15,459 bases of DNA from Buchnera aphidicola (Lipaphis pseudobrassicae) (GCF_005081185.1 NZ_CP034870.1:580948-596406); one strand, 5' to 3'. Shown: positions 7,680 to 15,329, counted from the first letter of the stretch. Numbers and translations: made by a program. The notes: generated by a model from the letters alone, not told the origin.

Positions 7680-8732
7680 ATGACAATATATTCCTTTTCT
7701 CAATTAGTTTTAAATTGGTATCACGTATATGGTAGAAAAGATTTGCCATGGCAAAAAAATAAAACGTTATACATAGTTTGGATATCTGAAATAATGTTGC
7801 AACAAACCAAAGTACAATCTGTTATTCCATATTTTAAAAAATTTATATCATATTTTCCAAATATACAATCTTTAATTAATGCTAAATTAGATGATATTTT
7901 ATATTTATGGAGTGGTTTAGGATATTATAATAGAGCGAGAAACATTTATAAATCTGCTCAAATTATTCAAAAACAACATCAAGGAATTTTCCCTAATCAA
8001 TTTACAGATATAATTAAACTTCCAGGAATAGGAAAATCTACAGCAGGAGCTATTTTATCTTTGTCATTAAATTTTTCTCATTCTATCTTAGATAGTAATG
8101 TAAAAAGAGTTTTGATTCGTTATTATGGAATAAAAAGTTCTTTAAAAAATCAAAAAATAGAAAAAAAACTATGGTCTATAATTGAATTAATTACACCAAT
8201 ACATAATAGTGGTAAATTTAATCAAGCTATGATGGATATTGGATCATTAATTTGTATACATAAACAAGCAAAATGTTATATTTGTCCATTAAGTCAAAAA
8301 TGTGTTGCACATATAGAACAAAAATGGGAAAAATATCCTATAAAAGTAATTAAAAAAAAATCTCCAAAAAAAATATCTTGGTTTGTTTTAATTAAATTTC
8401 ATCATTATATTTGGATAGAAAAAAATACAGAAAAAAATATTTGGAAAAATTTGTTTTGTTTTCCAAGTTTTGATACAAAGAAAAAAGCATTATTATGGTT
8501 AAAAGAAAAAAAAATAAATATAAATAAAAGAAAAGAAATGATATCATTTATTCATAAATTTAGTCATTTAATTTTACATATTCATCCTATTTTAATTGAT
8601 TTATCATCTATTATTACCATTTATGAACAACAAAACATAGGTATTTGGTATAATCTATATAAATCTCAACATATAGCATTGCCTCAACCTGTAAAAAAAA
8701 TACTTGAAAATTTTAAAAAAGATATCCTTTAA
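7680..8732 (+). CDS. mutY: MutY, adenine DNA glycosylase
   Basis: MutY removes adenine mispaired with 8-oxoguanine, preventing G:C to T:A changes. The 350-residue product is full length (E. coli 350). Catalytic Glu37 lies in [10 protein letters not shown], the helix-hairpin-helix GIGKSTAGA at 116-124, and catalytic Asp138 in [10 protein letters not shown]. The four [4Fe-4S] ligands are Cys192, Cys199, Cys202 and Cys208, with the expected C-x6-C-x2-C-x5-C spacing. The C-terminal Nudix-like 8-oxoG recognition domain is AT-eroded but keeps the FSH loop (HKFSHLIL). Two nine-A runs inside the gene (8352-8360 and 8506-8514) leave the frame intact. yggX begins 14 bp downstream, as in E. coli. Retention of an intact MutY in an A+T-biased genome is notable because it opposes G:C to T:A change. 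Confidence 0.96.
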   Translation: MTIYSFSQLVLNWYHVYGRKDLPWQKNKTLYIVWISEIMLQQTKVQSVIPYFKKFISYFPNIQSLINAKLDDILYLWSGLGYYNRARNIYKSAQIIQKQHQGIFPNQFTDIIKLPGIGKSTAGAILSLSLNFSHSILDSNVKRVLIRYYGIKSSLKNQKIEKKLWSIIELITPIHNSGKFNQAMMDIGSLICIHKQAKCYICPLSQKCVAHIEQKWEKYPIKVIKKKSPKKISWFVLIKFHHYIWIEKNTEKNIWKNLFCFPSFDTKKKALLWLKEKKININKRKEMISFIHKFSHLILHIHPILIDLSSIITIYEQQNIGIWYNLYKSQHIALPQPVKKILENFKKDIL

Positions 8733-8746
8733 AGGGAATAAAAAAA

Positions 8747-8983
8747 ATGTCTCGTATAATTTTTTGCACATTTTTACAGAAAAATTCTGAAGCTCAAGAT
8801 TATCAATCTTATCCTGGTGAACTAGGAAAAAAAATATATAATCAAATTTCTCAAGAAGCATGGAAAAAATGGATGATTCAACAGACGATGTTAATTAATG
8901 AAAAAAAACTTAATATGTATAATATTAATCATCGAAAGATAATAGAGAAAGAAATGAAATTATTTTTATTTAAAGAATCATAA
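8747..8983 (+). CDS. yggX: YggX, probable Fe(2+)-trafficking protein
   Basis: YggX is a small protein linked to iron trafficking and protection of Fe-S clusters from oxidants. The 78 residues read [20 protein letters not shown] and then [33 protein letters not shown] and HRKIIEKEM, clear family landmarks, with the conserved Cys7. The E. coli protein has 91 residues; about 13 at the C-terminus are missing here. The ATG is preceded by AAAGGGA about ten bases upstream, one of the better ribosome sites in the window. The 14-bp spacing from mutY suggests one transcript with that Fe-S enzyme. Confidence 0.95.
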   Translation: MSRIIFCTFLQKNSEAQDYQSYPGELGKKIYNQISQEAWKKWMIQQTMLINEKKLNMYNINHRKIIEKEMKLFLFKES

Positions 8984-9099
8984 AAAAATACAAAATACTA
9001 TTATTAAAAAACACTATTATTAATGATAATTAATACTTTTAAATATTAAATAATATTTAATTTTAAAAAATACTTTTATTTTATAAAAAAAATCGTACA

Positions 9100-9882
9100 G
9101 TGCTAATATTTGATTCGGGAGTAGGTGGTTTATCTATATTAAAATATATAAAAAGAAAACTACCAAATATATATTATATATACATATTAGATAATGAATG
9201 TTTTCCTTATGGTAATAAGGAAAAACTTTTTATTCTTAAAAGGAATATTAAGATCATTAACGAAGTAAAAAAGATGTACCCTATTAATATGGTCTTAATT
9301 GCATGTAACACAGCAAGTACTACTAGTTTATTTGCTTTAAGAAAAAAATTTAATTTTCCTATCATTGGAATATTACCTGATATTAAATCAGCTGAAAATA
9401 TTACGAAAAATAATATCATTGGTTTAATAGCAACAAAAGCAACAATTAATTCATCTTATATACAAAAAATAATACATAAAAAATCTATTAATAAAACTAT
9501 TAAAATAATAGCTACTAACAAATTAGCATCAATAGCAGAAAAAAAAATAAGAGGATTTGATATAAAAAAAACAGAATTGCAAAATATTTTTAAAGCATGG
9601 ATCAATCTTAAAGTACAACCTGATACAATTATATTAGGTTGCACTCATTTTTTATTATTAAAAACAGATATTCAAAAAATTTTATGTAAGTCTATTTATT
9701 TTATCGATTCTAAAAAAACTGTTATATCTAAAATCAAAAAATATTTTTACAAATTTAATATTAGTCAAAAAATAAAAAAAAATATTTTTTTATATTCAAA
9801 AGATAATAATGAATTAAAAAAACTATTATTTTTTTTAGAGCAATACAATTTTAGTACTAAAAAAAAAATCAACTTAAATTAA
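9100..9882 (+). CDS. murI: MurI, glutamate racemase
   Basis: MurI converts L- to D-glutamate for peptidoglycan. Landmarks are FDSGVGGLS, DNECFPYG, the first catalytic cysteine in ACNTAST (Cys69), GILPDIK, GLIATKATINSSY, and the second catalytic cysteine in LGCTHFLLL (Cys181). The product has 260 residues; E. coli MurI is longer at the N-terminus. There is no ATG in frame: the frame opens after a stop at 9064-9066 and the first usual start is GTG at 9100, without a Shine-Dalgarno. RTVLIFD across that point resembles E. coli PTVLVFD, so translation may begin slightly upstream at a non-standard codon. A ten-A run (9859-9868) lies five codons from the stop. The 3' end overlaps the convergent sbcB by 14 bp. 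Confidence 0.93.
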   Translation: MLIFDSGVGGLSILKYIKRKLPNIYYIYILDNECFPYGNKEKLFILKRNIKIINEVKKMYPINMVLIACNTASTTSLFALRKKFNFPIIGILPDIKSAENITKNNIIGLIATKATINSSYIQKIIHKKSINKTIKIIATNKLASIAEKKIRGFDIKKTELQNIFKAWINLKVQPDTIILGCTHFLLLKTDIQKILCKSIYFIDSKKTVISKIKKYFYKFNISQKIKKNIFLYSKDNNELKKLLFFLEQYNFSTKKKINLN

Positions 9883-11305
9883 AATATTGATAAAATAATT
9901 TTTTATATTTTTCAATAGAAAAATCTAATAAATTATTTAGTAATATAATATGTTCTTTGTTAAGAAAATTTTGTTTTATTAACTCTTTAATTTTCATTAT
10001 ATATTCGTTTAAAAAAGTTGGATTTAAATTACTTAAACAATATTGCAACCATTTTTTCTTTTCACTGTTATCTAACGTTTCTAAAAAATTTCGAGCACGA
10101 TAACGAAAAAATAACATCTTCAAACGAATATCATGAAAATTATAATTATTACTATTTAACAAATTTGGTGAAGTATTTCTAATAGTTTGCATGATTTTTC
10201 GATCATGAAAATCGAAAAAAGAACTATAAATTTGCAAATCTACATTTGAAGACATAGTGAAATTTCTTTCTCTAAAAAAGATCATTTTTATATTATTAAT
10301 AATATTAGTATTTTTTCTTAAAAAGTTAATTTTATTATGAAATAAAGCAAGATTAAAATTTAATCGAAAACAATCTTGAATTCGTATAGATTTTATCGGA
10401 GCTACCATTGGACAACGATTAAAATATAAAAATACTATTCCTAAATGAAATAATTTTTTTATAAAACTATCATCAAAAGATATTTTTTCGCATAGACTAA
10501 CTAATTTTTTTACATCTTTAAACAAGTCAATACAAATTAATATATTATTATTTTTATGCCATATGATAGGCAATATACAGCTAACATTATAACGAATAAC
10601 ACCAAAATAATTAGAGACGTAAATAATTGGTTTAAACTTTTTTAAATTGATGAATTTATATAATTGATGTTTTCGTCTATTCATAAAAAAAAAATTAAAC
10701 AATTTTGGTTGTTTTTCTTTAATTAATTTTAATACTGAAATAGTAGCATATACATCTGACATAGCATCGTGTACATTTAAATGAGATATTTGATTTATTT
10801 TAGTTATATCTGATAGTTTAAAACTAACTAGTCCTAAATTATTTTTAGGCCATTTTATTCCATTCGGTCTTAGTGCATAACATGCTCTTAATAAAGATAA
10901 TACATCCCAACGGGAATTACCATTTTTCCAGCTCCATTCATAAGGATCAAAAAAATTTCGATAAAATATATTCCTCGTAATTTCATCATCAAAATGAATG
11001 TTATTATAACCAACAATACACGTATTAGCTTGCTTAAAAATATTAAATATTTTTTTAGCAAAAATATATTCATTAGTTCCATTTTTTTGTGTATATTGAG
11101 GAGTTATCCCTGTAATTAAAATAGATTGAGGATCAGGTAAATAGTCATCTGCAAAATAACAATACAAACATTTTGGATCATCAATAATGTTAAAATTCAT
11201 ATCTGTTCTAATACAAGCAAATTGAGCTGGTTTATCTAAAGACGTGTGTAAACCAAAAGTTTCATAATCATAAAACAAAAATGTAGAAGATAATTGTAAA
11301 TTCAT
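9869..11305 (-). CDS. sbcB: Exonuclease I (SbcB), 3'-5' single-strand DNA exonuclease
   Basis: Exonuclease I degrades single-stranded DNA 3' to 5', acting in mismatch repair and recombination, and in E. coli it binds the SSB C-terminal tip, also present in this window. The 478-residue product (E. coli 475) has all DEDDh residues: Asp13 and Glu15 in FYDYETFG, Asp106 in NNIHFDDEITRN, and His179 and Asp184 in HLNVHDAMSDVYAT. Other conserved stretches are ITGITPQYT, IFYRNFFDPYEWSW, RACYALRPNGIKWP, and in the SH3-like/C-terminal part FRYRARNFLETLD. The stop TGA is followed directly by ten T on this strand (9859-9868), which are the ten A in murI. No Shine-Dalgarno precedes the ATG. It is divergent from yeeX. 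Confidence 0.95.
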   Translation of the reverse strand: MNLQLSSTFLFYDYETFGLHTSLDKPAQFACIRTDMNFNIIDDPKCLYCYFADDYLPDPQSILITGITPQYTQKNGTNEYIFAKKIFNIFKQANTCIVGYNNIHFDDEITRNIFYRNFFDPYEWSWKNGNSRWDVLSLLRACYALRPNGIKWPKNNLGLVSFKLSDITKINQISHLNVHDAMSDVYATISVLKLIKEKQPKLFNFFFMNRRKHQLYKFINLKKFKPIIYVSNYFGVIRYNVSCILPIIWHKNNNILICIDLFKDVKKLVSLCEKISFDDSFIKKLFHLGIVFLYFNRCPMVAPIKSIRIQDCFRLNFNLALFHNKINFLRKNTNIINNIKMIFFRERNFTMSSNVDLQIYSSFFDFHDRKIMQTIRNTSPNLLNSNNYNFHDIRLKMLFFRYRARNFLETLDNSEKKKWLQYCLSNLNPTFLNEYIMKIKELIKQNFLNKEHIILLNNLLDFSIEKYKKLFYQYFNLS

Positions 11306-11373
11306 AATTTTTTAATTAATAATTAAACAAAAAAAATAAAAATTCAGTATAAATTATAAAAGGTTTTTCAAAA

Positions 11374-11679
11374 ATGTCGGATACAAAAAAATCATTTAAA
11401 AACGTATTAGAATTTGTTCATAAATTTAGAAGAAAAAATAAAATTCAAAGAGAAATATCTGATATTGAAAAAAAAATTAGAGATAATCAAAAAAGAATAT
11501 TACTTTTAGATAATCTTATTCAATATATCACATCAGATATGAACTACGAAGAAATTAAAAAAATAATTTTAATGATGAAAAATGATTACGAAGATAGAAT
11601 AGATGATTATATCGTTAAGAATGCAGAACTTTCAAAGGAAAAAAGAAATATATCAAAAGAATTAAAACTAGTTAACTAA
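11374..11679 (+). CDS. yeeX: YeeX, UPF0265/DUF496 family protein
   Basis: The 101-residue product is a clear YeeX homologue: [38 protein letters not shown], and [20 protein letters not shown] all match E. coli YeeX, with a few C-terminal residues missing (E. coli about 109). No biochemical function is established for this family. The composition, rich in Lys, Glu and Arg with heptad-like hydrophobic spacing, predicts a mostly helical, probably coiled-coil soluble protein without membrane segments. A TATAAATTATAAAAGG stretch precedes it, containing a possible -10 and a weak AAAAGG ribosome site. In E. coli yeeX and sbcB lie close together in opposite orientation with yeeA, sbmC and dacD between them; the same arrangement is condensed here. 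Confidence 0.92.
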   Translation: MSDTKKSFKNVLEFVHKFRRKNKIQREISDIEKKIRDNQKRILLLDNLIQYITSDMNYEEIKKIILMMKNDYEDRIDDYIVKNAELSKEKRNISKELKLVN

Positions 11680-11687
11680 AAATTTTT

Positions 11688-11760
11688 CTCCCCTGACTGG
11701 ACTCGAACCAGTGACATACGGATTAACAGTCCGCCGTTCTACCAACTGAACTACAGAGGA
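11688..11760 (-). tRNA. tRNA-Asn (anticodon GUU)
   Basis: The minus strand folds as a standard 73-base tRNA. The acceptor is TCCTCTG/CAGGGGA with one G-T wobble, the discriminator base is G, the D arm GTAGTTCAGTTGGTAGAAC, and the T arm contains GGTTCGAGTCC. The anticodon GTT (11725-11727) sits in loop CTGTTAA. It is nearly identical to E. coli tRNA-Asn apart from acceptor-stem changes. The 3' CCA is not encoded (the next bases are AAA), so it needs the CCA-adding enzyme. It converges with yeeX, only 8 bp away. Confidence 0.97.
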
Positions 11761-11769
11761 ATTGAATTA

Positions 11770-11798
11770 TATATATCAAAATTTTATACTGCTGTCAA
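11770..11798 (-). promoter_or_regulatory. Consensus sigma-70 promoter of tRNA-Asn
   Basis: On the minus strand a perfect -35 TTGACA (11798-11793) is followed after exactly 17 bp by TATATA (11775-11770). Transcription would start within a few bases of the tRNA 5' end at 11760. Immediately upstream of the -35 lies an ATATATAT stretch and then a run of ten A on this strand (11817-11808), placed like an UP element for the RNA polymerase alpha subunit. Confidence 0.75.
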
Positions 11799-11869
11799 AT
11801 ATATATATTTTTTTTTTAAAAAAATATAAAATTTTAAAAAGAAATCTAGATTATTAGAAAAAATTGATT

Positions 11870-11875
11870 TATAGT
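11870..11875 (+). promoter_or_regulatory. Candidate -10 element for tRNA-Ile2
   Basis: TATAGT is a good -10 match located 24 bp before the tRNA 5' end. The hexamer 17 bp upstream (TAGATT, 11847-11852) is a weak -35. Position relative to the tRNA supports the call more than the sequence does. Confidence 0.35.
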
Positions 11876-11899
11876 AGCAGGAGTGAAATCAAAATAAAA

Positions 11900-11975
11900 G
11901 GCCCTTTAGCTCAGTGGTAAGAGCAGGCGACTCATAATCGCTTGGTCGCTGGTTCAAATCCAGCAAGGGCCACCA
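11900..11975 (+). tRNA. tRNA-Ile2 (anticodon CAU, C34 expected to be lysidine; reads AUA)
   Basis: This 76-base tRNA has a perfect acceptor stem GGCCCTT/AAGGGCC, D arm TAGCTCAGTGGTAAGAGC, an anticodon arm with GCGAC/ATCGC-type pairing and loop CTCATAA (anticodon CAT at 11933-11935), T loop GGTTCAAATCC, and an encoded 3' CCA. The body matches E. coli ileX almost base for base and differs clearly from elongator and initiator tRNA-Met. It should therefore be the minor isoleucine tRNA whose C34 is changed to lysidine by TilS. AUA is a very common codon in this AT-rich window, which makes this tRNA essential here. Automatic tools often label it Met. Confidence 0.93.
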
Positions 11976-11996
11976 ATAAAAAAATTATGCTAATTT

Positions 11997-12026
11997 TTAA
12001 TATTAACTAAAATATTAATATTTTTT
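11997..12026 (+). terminator. Possible AT-only terminator after tRNA-Ile2
   Basis: TTAATATT (11997-12004) pairs with AATATTAA (12011-12018) around a six-base loop, followed by TATTTTTT. The shape is that of an intrinsic terminator, but an all-AT stem is weak and such patterns arise by chance in this composition. Confidence 0.3.
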
Positions 12027-12071
12027 AGAATCTTATTTTAAATTTTTATGATAAATTAGGATTTAATTTTT

Positions 12072-12719
12072 ATGCATTGGAAAAAGACATTTATAGATTT
12101 TTGTTTCAAAAAAAAAGCTTTAAAATTTGGAACATTTATACTAAAATCAGGACGAACTAGTCCTTATTTTTTTAATTCAGGTTTACTATCTAGCGGTAAA
12201 GATATAAGTAAAATTGGGTTATTTTATGCTCATGCAATAATTAATTCAAAAATAGAATTTGATTTATTATTTGGACCAGCATATAAAGGAATCCCTATAG
12301 CTGTAGCAACTTCTATAGCATTAAAAAATCACTATAATTTAGACATTCCATATGCTTTTAACCGAAAAGAAAATAAAAAATATGGAGAAAAAGGTAATTT
12401 AATAGGAAATAAAATTCAAAATAAAAAAATAATTATTTTAGATGATGTAATTACATCAGGAATTGCAATTAACCATTCTATTAAAATCATAAAAGAAAAA
12501 TCAGCGCATGTCTCTTCTATTTTCGTGCTTTTAGATAGAAAAGAAAAAAGAAAAAAAAGTTTGTATAATGTTGATTATCTAAAAAATGAAAAAAAATATG
12601 CAATTAATTCAATAATTACAATTAAAGATTTGCTTAACTATTTATTAGAAAGTAATAAACTAAAAAAACATATACCAGAACTAGAAAAATATCGTGAAAA
12701 ATATGGTCTTGAAAAATAA
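12072..12719 (+). CDS. pyrE: Orotate phosphoribosyltransferase PyrE
   Basis: PyrE adds ribose-5-phosphate from PRPP to orotate, giving orotidine monophosphate in de novo pyrimidine synthesis. The 215-residue product (E. coli 213) has LKFGTFILKSGRTSPYFFN near the N-terminus, DLLFGPAYKGIPIA, FNRKENKKYGEKGNL (the flexible catalytic loop with its Lys), and the PRPP-binding loop IIILDDVITSG with Asp124 and Asp125. The C-terminal SIITIKDLLNYL and EKYREKYGL are also as in the family. The ATG at 12072 gives the usual N-terminus. It converges with dut across an 18-bp gap; E. coli has the same orientation with slmA between, so slmA has been lost. Confidence 0.96.
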   Translation: MHWKKTFIDFCFKKKALKFGTFILKSGRTSPYFFNSGLLSSGKDISKIGLFYAHAIINSKIEFDLLFGPAYKGIPIAVATSIALKNHYNLDIPYAFNRKENKKYGEKGNLIGNKIQNKKIIILDDVITSGIAINHSIKIIKEKSAHVSSIFVLLDRKEKRKKSLYNVDYLKNEKKYAINSIITIKDLLNYLLESNKLKKHIPELEKYREKYGLEK

Positions 12720-12723
12720 TACA

Positions 12724-12741
12724 TTAAAAAAATTTTTTTAA
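12724..12741. terminator. Symmetric A7/T7 palindrome between pyrE and dut, possible bidirectional terminator
   Basis: TT-A7-T7-AA is an 18-bp perfect palindrome filling the gap between the convergent pyrE and dut stops; it includes the dut stop codon. Each strand ends in a run of seven T, so it may help terminate both transcripts, but the stem is pure A-T and would be weak. Confidence 0.35.
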
Positions 12742-13193
12742 GTAATACCAGAATGACCAAATCCCCCATCAGAACGAATAGTTTTATCAAAACTCTTTAC
12801 TAAAGAAAAAATAGGTTTGATTATTGGAATAAATATTATTTGCGCTACTCTATCATTAGGATTTATATAAAAAACTTTTTTACTACGATTCCAAATAGAT
12901 ATCATCAATTCACCTTGATAATCTGAATCAATTATACCTACTAAGTTTCCTAATACAATACCTTTTTTATGACCTAATCCAGATCGAGGCAAAATAATAC
13001 CTGTAATATTAGGATTTTTGATATATATCGCTATACCAGTCGGTATCAATATGGTTTTCTGAGGTTTAAGTTTAATTTTTTTTTCTAAACATGCGCGAAG
13101 ATCTAAACCAGACGATCCTAAGGTTGCATATTTTGGTAATGAAATATTTTTTTGTGCAGTTAAATCTATAATTTGTATTTCGATACTATTCAT
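12738..13193 (-). CDS. dut: Deoxyuridine triphosphatase (dUTPase, Dut)
   Basis: Dut hydrolyses dUTP to dUMP and diphosphate, keeping uracil out of DNA and supplying dUMP for dTMP synthesis. The 151-residue product has the E. coli length and the five trimeric dUTPase motifs in order: GLDLRA, PRSGLG (69-74), GIIDSDYQGEL with the catalytic Asp89, NDRVAQIIF, and the C-terminal GGFGHSG that closes the active site. It is the last gene of the minus-strand run from rnr and lies 52 bp after cysQ. In E. coli dut is instead with coaBC and slmA, so this junction with cysQ is a rearrangement. Confidence 0.97.
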   Translation of the reverse strand: MNSIEIQIIDLTAQKNISLPKYATLGSSGLDLRACLEKKIKLKPQKTILIPTGIAIYIKNPNITGIILPRSGLGHKKGIVLGNLVGIIDSDYQGELMISIWNRSKKVFYINPNDRVAQIIFIPIIKPIFSLVKSFDKTIRSDGGFGHSGIT

Positions 13194-13245
13194 AATAAGA
13201 TGATAATTTAAAATAAGTAATGATTATTAAGTAAAAAAAAAGCAA

Positions 13246-13998
13246 TCATGCATGCGCACAAAAACCAGGATTTAATAAAGAAGAACAAGAAGATAATGAA
13301 TAATTTAAATTATCGCCTGTCCATGTTTCAACTCTTCCACCAGCAGCAGTAACAATAGCTTGACCAGCAGCAGTATCCCAAATATAAGTTTCTCCAAATC
13401 TTGGATAAATTTGAGCTACTCCTTCGGCAATTAAACAAAATTTTAGAGAAGAACCCATGTTTTTTAATTCATAATGTTTTATTTTTTTTAGATAATTATT
13501 TAACTCCTTATCAGGATGAGAACGACTAGTAATTAATAATGGTATTTTTCTATTTGATTTTGATACATTAATTTTTTCTTTTACTCCTAATTTTGTCTCT
13601 TTCCAAGCATTCTCATTAAAAGCAGAGTATAAAATATTTAATGCAGGAGCATATATCACTCCTAATACTGGAACACTATTGCGAATTAAGCTAATATTCA
13701 CTGTAAATTCACCATTTTTTTTTAAAAACTCTTTCGTTCCATCTAATGGGTCAATCAACCAATAATCTTTACAAGTACGATAAACGCTAAAATCGTACAA
13801 TTCTTCTTCAGAAATGATTGGAAAATTTGGTTCTATTAATACTAGTCCTTTTTTAATTATATTATTAGCTTCATGATCAACATTGGTGACAGGAGTGTCA
13901 TCAGATTTATAAGAAATTCTTATTAACTTTTTAGAAGTATAAAATGTCATAATCATACTTCCTGTATGACGTGCTAAGTTACATATTTTTTCTAACAT
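13246..13998 (-). CDS. cysQ: CysQ, 3'(2'),5'-bisphosphate nucleotidase
   Basis: CysQ dephosphorylates 3'-phosphoadenosine 5'-phosphate (PAP), a by-product of sulfate reduction and of acyl-carrier-protein phosphopantetheine transfer, to AMP. The 250-residue product (E. coli 246) belongs to the inositol monophosphatase superfamily. Metal ligands are visible in ISEEELYD (Glu64, Glu65), DPLDGTKEF (Asp83, Asp86) and IWDTAAG (Asp208). GEFTVNISLI, GVIYAPALN, SRSHPDKEL and GSSLKFCLIAEG also match. The C-terminus ends NPGFCAHA, close to the E. coli NPGF end. It follows rplI by 46 bp on the same strand. In E. coli cysQ lies downstream of the rpsF-rplI operon with several genes between, all missing here. 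Confidence 0.95.
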   Translation of the reverse strand: MLEKICNLARHTGSMIMTFYTSKKLIRISYKSDDTPVTNVDHEANNIIKKGLVLIEPNFPIISEEELYDFSVYRTCKDYWLIDPLDGTKEFLKKNGEFTVNISLIRNSVPVLGVIYAPALNILYSAFNENAWKETKLGVKEKINVSKSNRKIPLLITSRSHPDKELNNYLKKIKHYELKNMGSSLKFCLIAEGVAQIYPRFGETYIWDTAAGQAIVTAAGGRVETWTGDNLNYSLSSCSSLLNPGFCAHA

Positions 13999-14044
13999 TA
14001 TAGTTTTTTTCTTTAAAATTAATGAAAAAAAGATTTTATCAAAT

Positions 14045-14497
14045 TTATTTTTTTGGAATAATATGAACTATAAAATCAATGCATATTTTAATATGTGGTT
14101 GAAATATCACTCTATGTTCTCCAATTTTTCGGAGTAAACCGTTTGGTAGACGAATTTCTTTTTTATTTACTTTAACACCTAACAACATCATTTCCTTGAT
14201 GATATTTCTAATACCTATAGAACCAAATATCTTGCCTTCTTTTCCTACTTTAGAAAAAATTGTTATAGTTTTTATTTTTTCAATTTTTTTAGCACGTGAT
14301 TGAGCTGTGAGAAATTTGCTAATATTTTCTTGCTCTAATGCAACACGTTGTGCTTCAAAAGATTCAATGTTTTTTTTATTAGCTAAAATAGCTTTTCCCT
14401 TCGGAATTAAAAAATTTCTCGCATAACCAGATTTAACATGTATAATTGAACCAGAATCACCTAATTTATGAATTTTTTCTAAAAGAATTATTTCCAT
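14045..14497 (-). CDS. rplI: 50S ribosomal protein L9
   Basis: L9 binds 23S rRNA near the base of the L1 stalk and contributes to frame maintenance. The 150-residue product starts MEIILLEKIHKLGDSGSIIHVK, the N-terminal rRNA-binding domain, with the signature GYARNFLIPKGKA. A long helix around residues 40-75 leads to the C-terminal domain with GKIFGSIGIRNI. Length equals E. coli (149). It follows rpsR by 39 bp on the same strand, as in the E. coli rpsF-priB-rpsR-rplI operon. Only a weak GAG precedes the ATG. Confidence 0.97.
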   Translation of the reverse strand: MEIILLEKIHKLGDSGSIIHVKSGYARNFLIPKGKAILANKKNIESFEAQRVALEQENISKFLTAQSRAKKIEKIKTITIFSKVGKEGKIFGSIGIRNIIKEMMLLGVKVNKKEIRLPNGLLRKIGEHRVIFQPHIKICIDFIVHIIPKK

Positions 14498-14536
14498 AAT
14501 GCTATCTCATATATTATTGAGTATAAAAAATATTTT

Positions 14537-14764
<228 letters not shown>

Positions 14765-14858
14765 TTATATTATCTCCAAATATTAAAAAAATAACATATT
14801 TCTTATTAAGAAATGATTTAGTTTTGATTATTTAAAAAAATAAACTTTTTATTTGAAT

Positions 14859-15200
14859 TTATTTTTTTTCTTTTTTTTCATCTTTTAATTTCATAATAGG
14901 AGAAGATTGAACTATTGCATTTTTTACACATATAATCATATTTCGAAGAATTATACTATTAAAGCGAAATTCTGTTTCTAAAAAATGAATAGTTTTAGGT
15001 GTTATTTCTACATTTATTAAAATATAGTGTGCTTTTTGCAATTTATTAATAGAATAAGATAATTGACGTCTTCCCCAATCTTCTAAACGATGTATAATTC
15101 CTGAGTGATGGTTGATAATTTTTTTATATTTCTCAATTAATAGTGGAACTTTTTCACTATGATCTGGATGAATCATGATAACAATTTCGTAATGACGCAT
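14859..15200 (-). CDS. rpsF: 30S ribosomal protein S6, shortened C-terminal tail
   Basis: S6 binds S18 on the 30S platform. The product of 113 residues starts [19 protein letters not shown] and contains [23 protein letters not shown] and the [12 protein letters not shown] strand. The frame is open 26 codons further upstream, but the ATG at 15198-15200 gives the family start and has GAAGGAG 11 bases before it. The protein ends KDEKKEKK, whereas E. coli continues with an acidic tail of about 18 residues that is extended with glutamates by RimK; the tail is lost here. The last codons form two eight-A runs that could be slippage-prone. It heads the ribosomal set rpsF-rpsR-rplI, downstream of rnr. 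Confidence 0.96.
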   Translation of the reverse strand: MRHYEIVIMIHPDHSEKVPLLIEKYKKIINHHSGIIHRLEDWGRRQLSYSINKLQKAHYILINVEITPKTIHFLETEFRFNSIILRNMIICVKNAIVQSSPIMKLKDEKKEKK

Positions 15201-15250
15201 AAAAATATATGCTCCTTCTGGGTTATTTAGCTTCCCTATAAGGTATAATA

Positions 15251-15278
15251 ATTTTATAGTATTCTTTAAAGGAAGCAA
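15251..15278 (-). promoter_or_regulatory. Candidate promoter of the rpsF operon
   Basis: On the minus strand TTGCTT (15278-15273) could be a -35, and TATAAAAT (15258-15251) contains a -10 such as TAAAAT at 16-bp spacing. It lies about 50 bp upstream of the rpsF ATG, after the rnr stop. The match is moderate. Confidence 0.4.
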
Positions 15279-15329
15279 GGAACTTTAAATATAGAACTGA
15301 TTTCATTATATATGTTATTTTACTTTAAT

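Noticed and set aside
8997..9023. An 11-bp direct repeat (ACTATTATTAA) between yggX and murI
   Set aside because: Short, AT-rich and likely random in this composition.
11900..11975. tRNA-Met because of the CAT anticodon
   Set aside because: The acceptor, D arm and anticodon stem match ileX (Ile2) and not the elongator or initiator tRNA-Met.
15201..15278. A 26-codon N-terminal extension of rpsF
   Set aside because: S6 begins at MRHYE in the family, and the extension covers the ribosome site and a promoter candidate.
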